Source: M3007 sp046160345
GTDB taxonomy: Bacteria; Bacteroidota; Bacteroidia; Chitinophagales; Saprospiraceae
Length of the DNA: 64,000 bases
Direction of reading: 5' to 3'
NCBI GenBank assembly: GCA_046160345.1
Contig: JBJXGO010000010.1
Location: forward strand, 162,820-226,819
The notes beneath the pieces are model-generated. The model made no database searches, was not told the DNA's origin, and saw only the letters and a program-made list of their open reading frames with translations. Shown here piece after piece: positions 17,234 to 25,909 of this stretch. The position numbers were made by a program, and so were the translations under genes. Every line of letters starts with the position of its first letter. The first letter of the stretch is position 1.

Positions 17234-20098
17234 CTATGCCTCCGCATACGCTTCCATTGGTGGGCAGGTGCACACCAGGTTTCTGTCGCCAAATGCCTGG
17301 TCAATGCGTCCTACCGTAGGCCAGAACTTGAATCCGTGGTGCAAATAAGGTAAAGGGTATGCTGCCTTTTGACGCGAATAAGGTCGGTTCCACTCATCTG
17401 CCGTGATTTCCTGGCACGTATGCGGAGCATTGTGCAATGGATTGTTGTCATGGTCAAAATCACCCCGAGCTATTTGATCCAATTCTTCGCGGATGGCCAA
17501 AAGTGCATCGCAAAAACGATCGAGTTCCGCTTTGCTTTCACTTTCGGTTGGTTCGATCATGATTGTTCCGGCTACCGGGAAGGACAGGGTCGGTGCATGG
17601 AAACCATAGTCCATCAGGCGTTTAGCAATATCTTCCGCTCCTGCAAGTGCTTTGAAAGGCCGCATATCCACAATCATCTCGTGGGCACAGCGACCGTTCT
17701 CGCCCGTGTAAAGGATTTCATAGGCACCTTCCAGACGGGATTTGATGTAGTTTGCATTGAGAATAGCGTATTTCGTGGCATTCGTAACGCCCTCTGCGCC
17801 CAACATTCGGATATATGCATATGAAATAAGCAAAATGCTGGCACTGCCCCATGGTGCAGCTGAGATAGCAGAAGTGCCTTGGGCGCCACCTATTTCAGCA
17901 AAAACATGTTTGGACAAATAGGGTGCAAGGCTATCGTTGCAACAAATTGGGCCCATGCCAGGGCCGCCGCCGCCATGTGGAATCGCAAAAGTTTTGTGCA
18001 AATTAAGGTGGCAAACATCTGCGCCAATGGTAGCCGGACTGGTAAGGCCCACCTGCGCATTCATATTTGCACCATCCATATAGACTTTCCCACCGTGTTT
18101 ATGAATAATTTGACATACTTCCTTGATACTGGTCTCGAATACCCCGTGGGTTGAAGGGTAAGTTACCATTAAGCATGAGAGGTTCGCGGAATGTTGTTCA
18201 GCCTTAGCACGCAAATCAGGTACATCAATATTGCCGCGTTCGTCGCAAGCCACTACCACTACCTCCATTCCGGCCATCACCGCAGAGGCAGGGTTTGTGC
18301 CGTGCGCAGAAGATGGGATCAGTGAAACATTTCGATGCTCACCACCGGTAGCCTGATGATAGGCCCGTATTGCCATCAAACCAGCATATTCGCCTTGAGC
18401 ACCACTATTTGGCTGTAAAGAGCATGCAGAAAAGCCCGTTATTTCACAAAGATATTTTTCTAATTCGCTGATAATGTGTGCATAACCCTGGGCTTGATTT
18501 GCGGGCATAAATGGGTGCATGTTCGACCAGTTCTCCCAACTAACCGGGATCATTTGTGCAGCTGCGTTCAGTTTCATGGTGCAGGAACCCAGCGAGATCA
18601 TCGAATGGACCAGAGAAAGATCCCGATTCTCGAGACGCTTGAGATAGCGCATCATGTCACTTTCGGTATGATAGGAATTGAATACCGGATGAGTGAGAAA
18701 CTCGGTCGTGCGATTTAGCCCTGCTGGCAGTGATAACTTTGATGATAAACGCTGGATAGTTGAGTCAACACCAAAAACCTTCAGGATGTCATTCAAGTCC
18801 TGATCCGTCACCGTTTCATCCAGGGAAATTTGAAGGGCATTTTTCTCATAGAAAAAATTGATACCAGCGGTTTCAGCCTTTGATCTGATTTCAGCCAGTT
18901 TGTTTTCTGCAAATTCAAAACGGAGCGTATCAAAAAAGTGGGCGTTGGTTTGTTTGAATCCTGCCGAACTCAATGCTGCAGAGAGTGCAGCCGCCATATC
19001 GTGGGCGCGCTGGGCGATGCCTTTAATGCCAACTTGCCCGTGATAAACAGCATACATCGCGGCCATGTTGGCAAGCAAAGCTTGGGCAGTACAGATATTG
19101 GAAGTAGCTTTTTCGCGACGGATATGCTGTTCGCGGGTTTGGAGCGCCATTCGCAAGGCCCGGTTGCCATGTTTGTCCACCGAAACGCCAATTATGCGTC
19201 CCGGAATTTGTCGCTTAAATGCTTCAGTACAAGAAAAAAAGGCTGCATGCGGCCCGCCATAACCCAAAGGCACTCCAAAACGTTGGGAGTTGCCTACCAC
19301 CACATCTGCGCCCCACTCGCCAGGTGGCGTGAGAAGTGCCAGGGAAAGCAGGTCAGCCGCAACGCAAACAAAGACTTCATGGGCTTTAGCCTCCTCCACA
19401 AAAGCACGATAATCCAACACATTCCCCTGGCTGTCAGGATATTGAAGCATTACGCCAAATGTTTTGTCGGACAACTTAAAAGACTTCCAATTGCCAATTT
19501 TCAACTCAATTCCATGGGGAAGGGCACGGGTTTTGAGAATATCAATAGTTTGAGGCAATACCGTATCGGAAACAAAAAACTCCTTTGCTTCCTCGCCTTC
19601 ATTGGCTCGTTTGTTTTTTTCCTGGTAAAACATGTTCAGCGCCTCAGCAGCAGCAGTTCCCTCGTCCAAAAGGCTGGCATTGGCTATCGGCAGTCCCGTG
19701 AGGTCACAAACCATAGTTTGGAAATTGAGCAGGCTCTCCAGGCGGCCTTGAGCGATCTCGGCCTGATAGGGCGTGTACTGGGTGTACCAGCCTGGGTTGC
19801 TGAAAAGATTGCGCAAAATAACTGGAGGTGTTATCGTGCCGGAGTAACCCATGCCTATGTAGCTGCGCATTACCCGGTTCTTTAATGAAGCCTTTTTCAG
19901 GTCTTGCATGTATTCAAATTCCGACTGAGCAGCCGGAAGATTGAGCACTTTTTTTAGGCGGATTGAGTCAGGAACGGTTTGCTCGATCAGTTCGTCCAAA
20001 GATTTGACTTTCAGGACTTTGAGCATTTCTTTTGTTTCGGATTCACTGGGGCCGATATGCCGGCGCTCGAAGCGGTCAGGGTGCGGGAACAAACTCAT
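17234..20098 (-). CDS. gcvP: Glycine dehydrogenase (decarboxylating), P-protein
   Basis: The product is 954 residues, the length of the fused homodimeric P-protein. The N-terminal half begins FERRHIGPSESE and carries the SYIGMGYSGT and EAAQGRLE-like EIAQGRLESLLNFQ segments. The C-terminal half holds the PLP-binding lysine in NLHKTFAIPHGGGGPG near residue 700, and the conserved SAAPWGSA segment follows. It decarboxylates glycine and transfers the aminomethyl group to lipoyl-GcvH in the cytoplasm. The other glycine cleavage genes are not in the window; folD at 30.4 kb uses the one-carbon units produced. Start is the ATG at 20098. Confidence 0.98.
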   Translation of the reverse strand: MSLFPHPDRFERRHIGPSESETKEMLKVLKVKSLDELIEQTVPDSIRLKKVLNLPAAQSEFEYMQDLKKASLKNRVMRSYIGMGYSGTITPPVILRNLFSNPGWYTQYTPYQAEIAQGRLESLLNFQTMVCDLTGLPIANASLLDEGTAAAEALNMFYQEKNKRANEGEEAKEFFVSDTVLPQTIDILKTRALPHGIELKIGNWKSFKLSDKTFGVMLQYPDSQGNVLDYRAFVEEAKAHEVFVCVAADLLSLALLTPPGEWGADVVVGNSQRFGVPLGYGGPHAAFFSCTEAFKRQIPGRIIGVSVDKHGNRALRMALQTREQHIRREKATSNICTAQALLANMAAMYAVYHGQVGIKGIAQRAHDMAAALSAALSSAGFKQTNAHFFDTLRFEFAENKLAEIRSKAETAGINFFYEKNALQISLDETVTDQDLNDILKVFGVDSTIQRLSSKLSLPAGLNRTTEFLTHPVFNSYHTESDMMRYLKRLENRDLSLVHSMISLGSCTMKLNAAAQMIPVSWENWSNMHPFMPANQAQGYAHIISELEKYLCEITGFSACSLQPNSGAQGEYAGLMAIRAYHQATGGEHRNVSLIPSSAHGTNPASAVMAGMEVVVVACDERGNIDVPDLRAKAEQHSANLSCLMVTYPSTHGVFETSIKEVCQIIHKHGGKVYMDGANMNAQVGLTSPATIGADVCHLNLHKTFAIPHGGGGPGMGPICCNDSLAPYLSKHVFAEIGGAQGTSAISAAPWGSASILLISYAYIRMLGAEGVTNATKYAILNANYIKSRLEGAYEILYTGENGRCAHEMIVDMRPFKALAGAEDIAKRLMDYGFHAPTLSFPVAGTIMIEPTESESKAELDRFCDALLAIREELDQIARGDFDHDNNPLHNAPHTCQEITADEWNRPYSRQKAAYPLPYLHHGFKFWPTVGRIDQAFGDRNLVCTCPPMEAYAEA

Positions 20099-20164
20099 TT
20101 TTATTGGTATGTATGTGTTGAGTGTGCTAAAATCGCCGCGAAGGTAGAAATGTTCGGGAAGAAT

Positions 20165-21517
20165 TCAGGTGGGTTTTTGTACAAAATTCCTCCAAACTTC
20201 CCAGAAGAAAAATAGCCATAACAAAGTATACTCCAGGATTATCCATCGGAAATTTTCTTGTGCCGCTCCGCCTTCATAATGACTGTATGAGAGCGCCGCC
20301 AAGCCTGACCAGAGGACAGCAAAACGCCATTTTGTAAGGCATGAAAGTGCTAAAAGGCCTGTGATATACCATGGCTGTACTGTTGCGGAAAGGCTTAAAT
20401 AAAGAAACAAGGCAAATAACATGGGCGTGGCCAGACTTTCTGCAGATCCAAACCCTTGGGAAATCGGAATGTTGGAATTGCTTTTTGTAGCAAGTGCAAT
20501 TGCCAACACACCTAGTCCCGCCGTCGCTGCAAGTACAGGTCCGGAAAACTCTCCTATATCCCATCCGATCTTACAAAACCCGATCTCTCTTATCAGGTAA
20601 TAAACACTTGCGTTGAATTGAAATTGCCTGAAATACAGGTCGAGGCTGTCCAGTATATTGGGCAATACACTTAGAACCGGAGTGAAAATAATTAAACAGG
20701 CTAAAGTAAATATTGCGTTGAATACCAAGCCTTTGCGCCATCCAAGCCAACGCCATACAATGGGTAAAAACATTATCGGGATCAGTTTGCTGGATGTAGC
20801 GAGCGCCCACCAAAGTGAGCTTTTTGCCAGATGTCCTTTTTCGAGCGCCAATATTCCAGCAATCAGAAAAAACACCATAGCCCCTTCGAAATGGCAGTTT
20901 CCGCAAATTTCAAGTATTGGAAGCGGGTTGAGCGCGTAGATCAAACCAGTATTTAAGGAACCTTTGTTTTTCACAAAGTGCTTTGAGAGCAAATGGATCG
21001 TTCCAATCTCACAAATCAGTAAAAACAATTTCATTACAAAAACGCCTCCCAACTCATTTGAAGGGAAAATCCAGGAAGCAAGCGCGAATACTGCCTGACA
21101 AACCGGAGGGTAAACTGTAAAGTACCCGGGTGAATTGAGCTTGGCAAACAACCCAGGGTTGATTCCCGGTAAGGCTATTTGATTTTCAATGTAATAGGCG
21201 GGTGTTTGGATGAACGGGTTAATTCCGGCTACTGTCAAATGCCCATCCCAAAGAAACCGGGCATAATCGTCGGAAAGATTGGGGATGCTGAACAGCAGGA
21301 TTACCCGAAGCCCGATACCGAACAAAAGGAGCTGTCTTATTTGAGGTTCTGAAAAGGGTTTTTGCTGAAAAAACAATATCCAGATATAGCCCCCGAAAAA
21401 AACTGCATATCCCCCTATAAAGCTTTGAAAATCATCGCGTTGGGCAAAATAGCCTAAAAATATGGTAATGCTTGCAAAAACAAGACTAAGGATTGGGAGC
21501 AGAAATCTGTTTTGCAT
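20165..21517 (-). CDS. GT-C fold polyprenyl-phosphate mannosyltransferase-like membrane protein
   Basis: The product is 450 residues from the ATG at 21517. Ten or more hydrophobic segments are visible. The periplasmic first loop has NLSDDYARFLWDG, an acidic pair plus aromatic pattern typical of GT-C enzymes (GT87/MptB-like) that use a lipid-phosphate sugar donor. NPFIQTPAYY and the long loop with PPVCQAVFAL support this. The mannosyl donor is family knowledge, not visible. A GTG upstream start (21547) would add ten residues. The gene lies 67 bases upstream of gcvP and 67 bases after the T9SS protein gene on the same strand. Confidence 0.75.
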   Translation of the reverse strand: MQNRFLLPILSLVFASITIFLGYFAQRDDFQSFIGGYAVFFGGYIWILFFQQKPFSEPQIRQLLLFGIGLRVILLFSIPNLSDDYARFLWDGHLTVAGINPFIQTPAYYIENQIALPGINPGLFAKLNSPGYFTVYPPVCQAVFALASWIFPSNELGGVFVMKLFLLICEIGTIHLLSKHFVKNKGSLNTGLIYALNPLPILEICGNCHFEGAMVFFLIAGILALEKGHLAKSSLWWALATSSKLIPIMFLPIVWRWLGWRKGLVFNAIFTLACLIIFTPVLSVLPNILDSLDLYFRQFQFNASVYYLIREIGFCKIGWDIGEFSGPVLAATAGLGVLAIALATKSNSNIPISQGFGSAESLATPMLFALFLYLSLSATVQPWYITGLLALSCLTKWRFAVLWSGLAALSYSHYEGGAAQENFRWIILEYTLLWLFFFWEVWRNFVQKPT

Positions 21518-21584
21518 ATTGCGAGGGTCAAGGGAGACAAAAGACACATTTGCAAAACTCCAGGATATCTTAAAGGTGTTCTGT

Positions 21585-23345
21585 TTAGTGATGAACCATC
21601 AATTTACCTATATAATTTTTGACGCGGAGCCAGTAAACCCCGTCTTTCAAATTACTGGTATTCAGGCGGAATCCTTGGCCCTCAGGGCAAACTCCCGACG
21701 CTACAAGTTGTCCGGCTACATCCCAAATTTGCCATTTTTCTTCCTCCAGGGTTTCTGAAAAAGCAATCTCGAGAAATTCATCGGCAGGATTGGGGGAAAG
21801 CATGACAGACTTGAGCTCAGGGCTTTTTACCGCTACTGTATAAAAGGCTGTAAAGCAAGCCCGGTCATCTTCAGGCATTGCATCGGGATGTTCGTTGGGT
21901 GAGGAAGTCCAGAAGCAGATTTGATCCGGAATTTTTGCCTGTCCAAATGCTTTAACATCTCCAAAATCAACCCAGACAGATTCGCCAGGCGCCAGGTTAA
22001 GGTTGGAGTACACTTTTTGTTGTGCAGGAGAATTATTACACACGGTAAAGAACTCATTCGGACCAAAGGAAGTGTTGACACTTGCCTGATGAACCGTTAA
22101 ACTGCCTAAATTATTGATTTTTAGCCTGAAATTTCCGCCAACCAGGTTGTAATTAAACCCGGTTGGGATGGCCGGAAACCTACTGGTGTCTATTTCAGTC
22201 AATTGCTCGATCTCTGAGATGCCAATATTAGGCAATGTACTGTTAAATATCGGAGCAGATTCAGGAATGATTCCTGCCCAGGCGGCTTTGCTGCGTGGAT
22301 TTGTCGAATTCAAGGGTAAGTCCCCTGATAATTGCGTGCCGGTAATCGCCAGGTGATTATTATTGATCGCGAGACAAACAGGACTTAATATGATATGATT
22401 CGGTAAGGTTATTGCATGTTGCCCCTGTGAATCAAACCGGCGCAACCTTGCTGAATAAGGCAATTCCTCTGCAACGTACAGTCCGAATTTGCTATCAGCC
22501 AAATTCAATGATCCAAAAAAACCCGTTGTAGGAAAAAGTGTTTGATGTTGCAGGTTTTCATTGATTCGTTCAATGCGGGTTTCTGGAAAATGCTTATAAA
22601 GGTAGTACCACCCGTTTAGCCCGGGGGTCAAAGATTTTCGATAACCGGATAACTCGAGCGAATTTTCCAAAACATAAACGGGCGCTAACGGGCTTCCATT
22701 TTTTTTCCAAACTTGAAAATCAGGTTCTCCCAAAGCCACAAAATTCTCAGTCCCCTGAATCAAAGCAAATTCAATCGGCGTGATCATACCTCCGCTTACG
22801 CCTTCCAGACTGGCTTTCCAGAAAATATCGCCATTGTCAGGACTCACTTTCCAAATTTGATCATAGCCAGCGCCGAGCAGGTTGCCGTCAGGCGCGAGAA
22901 ACCATTTCTGAGGTGGACGAGGTGCCCCTAAACTAAAATTTCCTGTTATTTCCCATACCAAATTCCCCAGATGATCAAGTCTTTGAACCGTTAATATATC
23001 AGCGCCTACATCACATAATGAAGATTCAAAACAGGCCAGTATTCCGCCATCGGTCAAGGCCAACAAATCATGCCAGTAATGCCATTCGGAAAAAGGCAAA
23101 CTCAAATTTTTCCGCAGATGAATTTGTCCATCCTGCCCCATGACCACCACAAAAAGTGTATCGAGATAATAGGCGCCCATCTCCGGCTCTCCCCGACCAG
23201 CCATTAGCCATTGGTCGGCGCCCATTGGCTTCACGATGTCGATCGTATTGATGAAGCCTGCTGTAAGTGAGCGTTCAAATGATTGACTCTGAATGTTTTG
23301 AATCATTGCCAAGACTAAAAACAGGGTCGCAAACGATTTATTCAT
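21585..23345 (-). CDS. Secreted T9SS-sorted protein, probable beta-propeller
   Basis: The product is 586 residues. A signal peptide (about 1-21, ending IQSQS) is followed by a region with repeated blade-like strands (VQRLDHLGNLVWEI, IWKVSPDNGDIFWKASL, LRRFDSQGQHAITL). That pattern is what PQQ-type or similar beta-propellers show; the fold is inferred. An Ig-like stretch (about 390-490) follows. The last 80 residues are a T9SS type A sorting domain (SVMLSPNPADEFLEI, IWDVAGQLVASG, LKDGVYWLRV). No active-site motif is seen. It would be displayed on or released from the cell surface. Confidence 0.82.
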   Translation of the reverse strand: MNKSFATLFLVLAMIQNIQSQSFERSLTAGFINTIDIVKPMGADQWLMAGRGEPEMGAYYLDTLFVVVMGQDGQIHLRKNLSLPFSEWHYWHDLLALTDGGILACFESSLCDVGADILTVQRLDHLGNLVWEITGNFSLGAPRPPQKWFLAPDGNLLGAGYDQIWKVSPDNGDIFWKASLEGVSGGMITPIEFALIQGTENFVALGEPDFQVWKKNGSPLAPVYVLENSLELSGYRKSLTPGLNGWYYLYKHFPETRIERINENLQHQTLFPTTGFFGSLNLADSKFGLYVAEELPYSARLRRFDSQGQHAITLPNHIILSPVCLAINNNHLAITGTQLSGDLPLNSTNPRSKAAWAGIIPESAPIFNSTLPNIGISEIEQLTEIDTSRFPAIPTGFNYNLVGGNFRLKINNLGSLTVHQASVNTSFGPNEFFTVCNNSPAQQKVYSNLNLAPGESVWVDFGDVKAFGQAKIPDQICFWTSSPNEHPDAMPEDDRACFTAFYTVAVKSPELKSVMLSPNPADEFLEIAFSETLEEEKWQIWDVAGQLVASGVCPEGQGFRLNTSNLKDGVYWLRVKNYIGKLMVHH

Positions 23346-23373
23346 TGAAATTTATGGTTGTTGAATCAGGTTT

Positions 23374-23381
23374 CAAAAGTA
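23374..23381 (-). promoter_or_regulatory. -7 box (TACTTTTG) upstream of the T9SS protein gene
   Basis: This exact TAnnTTTG lies on the minus strand 28 bases upstream of the ATG at 23345. There is no clear TTTG at -33. Confidence 0.35.
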
Positions 23382-23494
23382 TTCAGAATCCTGGTTCCGG
23401 GGCCTAAAAACTTGAGAAAAGGACGTACAGTCTCCTGAATATCCTCAACAAGTTTTCTCACTTTTGCAGCTGCCATTTGTCTGGATCCTCTCTC

Positions 23495-24250
23495 ATGAAA
23501 AAACTTCGCGCCTTCTGCCGCTTGTTATATTTTGCGTTTTATAGTACATTTATTGTATCTCAAATTATCCTTTCCAGCCTGTTTTTTGGCGCGGATATTC
23601 GGCGATCCATGCGAATACGCCAACGGTGGGCACAACAATTATTGCATGTTTTAGGTATCAGGATAAGAAAAATAGGCACCGCACCCGATTTTCCCTGCAT
23701 AATTATGAGCAACCACCGCTCGTATCTTGACCCGATAGTTATATTGCACGATTGCAATGTCTATGCCGTTTCCAAGGCAGAAGTCGCCAAGTGGCCTATT
23801 ATCGGGTATGGAGCAAAAGTGGGCGGTGTCTTGTTTTTAAAACGCGAAAATATTGAAAGTCGAAAACTAACCCTTCAAGAGATAGCGGAAAAACTAAAGG
23901 AGGGGTTTCCAGTTTTGCTTTTCCCGGAAGGCACGACGCATTCTGAGCCGGTAACCGCTACTTTCAAACCGGGAGGCTTCAAATTGGCTGCCAAAGAACA
24001 GGTGCCTATAGTTCCAGTTGCAATTGATTTTGCCTCTACTGCCGACCATTGGATTGGAAAAGACACTTTTTTGCCCCATTTTATGCGTCGATTTGGCGAA
24101 AAAACTATCCCCGTACAATTGCGCTATGGTGAGCCTATTTGGGGAGACGACCCACAAATTTTGCTTCAAACGGCGAAATCGTGGATTGATAGCGAACTAG
24201 TTGAGATAAAGCATCGTTTTGACCTCGAAGCCAGGTTAAGGACAAAATGA
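23495..24250 (+). CDS. plsC: 1-acyl-sn-glycerol-3-phosphate acyltransferase
   Basis: The product is 251 residues. One N-terminal membrane segment (about 11-32) precedes the acyltransferase domain. Motif I is NHRSYLDP with His74 and Asp79, motif III is FPEGTT at 143-148, and GGVLFLKRE represents motif II. It acylates lysophosphatidic acid (or a related acceptor) at the inner membrane in phospholipid synthesis. I chose the ATG at 23495; the in-frame TTG at 23477 adds six residues. A second paralogue is at 43.7-44.4 kb. Confidence 0.9.
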   Translation: MKKLRAFCRLLYFAFYSTFIVSQIILSSLFFGADIRRSMRIRQRWAQQLLHVLGIRIRKIGTAPDFPCIIMSNHRSYLDPIVILHDCNVYAVSKAEVAKWPIIGYGAKVGGVLFLKRENIESRKLTLQEIAEKLKEGFPVLLFPEGTTHSEPVTATFKPGGFKLAAKEQVPIVPVAIDFASTADHWIGKDTFLPHFMRRFGEKTIPVQLRYGEPIWGDDPQILLQTAKSWIDSELVEIKHRFDLEARLRTK

Positions 24251-24271
24251 AAAAGGATTTTGGCCGCATGT

Positions 24272-24301
24272 TTTGAAAAACGGCCAGCTTCCATACCTTT
24301 G
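24272..24301 (+). promoter_or_regulatory. Complete Bacteroidota promoter of the tRNA-Arg gene
   Basis: TTTG at 24272-24275, an 18-base spacer and TACCTTTG at 24294-24301 match the -33/-7 consensus at every fixed position. The -7 box ends 11 bases before the tRNA. It overlaps the region just after the plsC stop codon. Confidence 0.75.
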
Positions 24302-24312
24302 CAACTCGAAAT

Positions 24313-24384
24313 GGCTCCATAGTTCAACGGATAGAATGGGAGTTTCCGGAACTTCTGATAGTGGTTCGATTCCACTTGGAGCTA
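24313..24384 (+). tRNA. tRNA-Arg (anticodon CCG)
   Basis: A full cloverleaf of 72 bases can be folded by eye. The acceptor stem is GGCTCCA with TGGAGCT, the D-stem GTTC with GAAT, the anticodon stem GGAGT with ACTTC around loop TTCCGGA (anticodon CCG, reads CGG). The T-stem is AGTGG with CCACT around TTCGATT, and the discriminator is A84. The 3' CCA is not encoded. The first acceptor pair is G1 opposite U72, a wobble rather than a Watson-Crick pair. It has its own promoter and terminator. Confidence 0.93.
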
Positions 24385-24391
24385 CTTAACC

Positions 24392-24428
24392 ATCCCCCAT
24401 CAGTATCGTGCTGACGGGGGATTTTTTC
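24392..24428 (+). terminator. Rho-independent terminator after tRNA-Arg
   Basis: The arms ATCCCCC.TCAG and CTGA.GGGGGAT pair around a short loop with one internal mismatch, followed by six T (24422-24427). It lies 8 bases after the tRNA and 10 bases before the next ATG. Confidence 0.85.
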
Positions 24429-24437
24429 TAAAGAATT

Positions 24438-25022
24438 ATGAGAACCAACATCATACTCGGCATTCTCGTTGTCGCCCTGGGCATAATGACTTGCAAAAAT
24501 TTTCAAAAAACAAAGGCGCCTGAAGCATCAACTACTCAGGCGACAGAAGAAAAACAATTGGGATTTCGCGCTTCTCACGTCATCGATGGCGAAAGAGCGG
24601 ATACGGTACAAGGCACGCTTCAAATAAAAAAAGCGCCTAAAATGGTTGAGGTGCCTGTGGATGTGCTGCCGCCTCCTTCGGCCAGCAAAAAAGCATACCT
24701 TAGCACAGGCTGGTGGCATTTAAACATGGCTTTTCAGCCAAGTGACACGACTATCCATCAGCAATATCAGTCTAAATGGTTGAAGTTTCGAGAGGACCAA
24801 ACATTTGATGTGCTGATAAAAGGAAAGGTCGTAGATACGGGTCGATGGAATTTTGACTCAGACAAAAAGGAAATCCTCCTGGCTTGCAAAGACCCCTATA
24901 TCAACAACTCCTGGGGAGTACAAGACAAGGGTTATGTAATGATCTGGAAGGGCAATACCTCGCTCAACGTAACGGGTATCCAGGTGCGGGTAGTAGGACA
25001 ACGAGAAACACCCACCTGGTAA
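24438..25022 (+). CDS. Hypothetical lipoprotein
   Basis: The product is 194 residues and I do not recognise the family. The N-terminus ends in a lipobox-like GIMTC (Cys19), so an outer- or inner-membrane lipoprotein is likely. A low-complexity Thr/Gln/Lys linker leads to a domain at about 90-190 beginning STGWWHLNMAFQPSDTT. It has alternating short beta strands (WLKFREDQTFDVLIKGK, VDTGRWNFDSDKKEILL), which resembles lipocalin-like proteins that report on glyco-lipid state; this is a guess from pattern only. It starts just after the tRNA terminator. Confidence 0.65.
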   Translation: MRTNIILGILVVALGIMTCKNFQKTKAPEASTTQATEEKQLGFRASHVIDGERADTVQGTLQIKKAPKMVEVPVDVLPPPSASKKAYLSTGWWHLNMAFQPSDTTIHQQYQSKWLKFREDQTFDVLIKGKVVDTGRWNFDSDKKEILLACKDPYINNSWGVQDKGYVMIWKGNTSLNVTGIQVRVVGQRETPTW

Positions 25023-25150
25023 CCCCTACCCTATGGTCCTTTTGAAAGCGATCGAATTGTACGATCTATTGAATCGATTCAAAGTCAAACGATCGGGAAA
25101 GTTGAAACCGTCAAAACCACTTTGCGGCGACTATAATAACCTACTATTTT
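25023..25150. other. Intergenic stretch with clustered CGATCG/GAATCGATTC palindromes
   Basis: Within 60 bases there are two CGATC(G) sites, an ACGATC and a perfect 10-base palindrome GAATCGATTC (25071-25080). It lies upstream of the DUF5995 gene and might be an operator; nothing shows function. Confidence 0.25.
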
Positions 25151-25906
25151 ATGGCTGTCAACAATTTTTCGGATGTCATTGAGCGGCTCGAGCAGATTAT
25201 TTCATGGGCCAAGTCCGAGGAATCCACTGCTGGGTATTTTGCAGCATTGTATTATAAAATGACGCTTGCTGTGCGCGACGCAGTGCTCCGGGGCGAATTT
25301 GAAAACGGCTCCAGGATGGAACATATGGATGTCGCTTTTGCAAGGCGATATTTTGATGCGTTTGACAGCTGGCAGGCAGGAGGAGTACCTACAGAATCGT
25401 GGCGAATAGCTTTTGAATCTACTGACAATGATCAGTTAACCGTGATGCAACACTTGTTGCTCGGCATGAATGCCCATATAAATTTGGACCTCGGGATTTC
25501 AGCGGCTGCTATCCGTCAGCGGGATGCAATTTTTGGCCTTCGCAAGGATTTCATGCACATCAACAAAATCATCGAATCGCTCACCAATCAGACCCAAAGT
25601 CAACTTGCTAAAATATGGCTTCCTTTTGCCTGGCTCGACCGCTTGCTGCGCACAGAAGATGAAGGCTGGATAGGATTTAGTATCAGGGCTGCCCGTGGAG
25701 CGGCTTGGAAGGTGGCGCAATTGATTGCCTTTGCCCCGGACAGGGCTGCCGAGCTCAATTTGATCACTGAATTGGATCGGAATGTTGCTTTTTTTGGAAA
25801 TAAAATTAAAACACCTGGGATTTGGCTTCGATGGATACTGCGTTTGATGCGGCATTGGGAAATAGGTACTGTAAGCGAAAAAATCAGGGTCCTGGAAAAT
25901 ATTTAA
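25151..25906 (+). CDS. DUF5995 family protein
   Basis: The product is 251 residues, mostly alpha-helical, with no signal peptide. It shows the DUF5995 pattern: an N-terminal IERLEQI helix, YFAALYYKMTLAVRDAV, MDVAFARRYFDAFD, and the signature GMNAHINLDLGI in the middle (about residue 98). A helical C-terminus follows. The family is common in Bacteroidota and Actinobacteria and has no assigned function. The conserved His in MNAHINLD could be catalytic or metal-binding, but that is inference. It is convergent with the STAND ATPase gene, 3 bases apart. Confidence 0.8.
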   Translation: MAVNNFSDVIERLEQIISWAKSEESTAGYFAALYYKMTLAVRDAVLRGEFENGSRMEHMDVAFARRYFDAFDSWQAGGVPTESWRIAFESTDNDQLTVMQHLLLGMNAHINLDLGISAAAIRQRDAIFGLRKDFMHINKIIESLTNQTQSQLAKIWLPFAWLDRLLRTEDEGWIGFSIRAARGAAWKVAQLIAFAPDRAAELNLITELDRNVAFFGNKIKTPGIWLRWILRLMRHWEIGTVSEKIRVLENI

Positions 25907-25909
25907 TTT

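Noticed and set aside
18938..19885. 315-codon open frame on the plus strand inside gcvP
   Set aside because: Fully antisense to the conserved P-protein; composition has no domain pattern.
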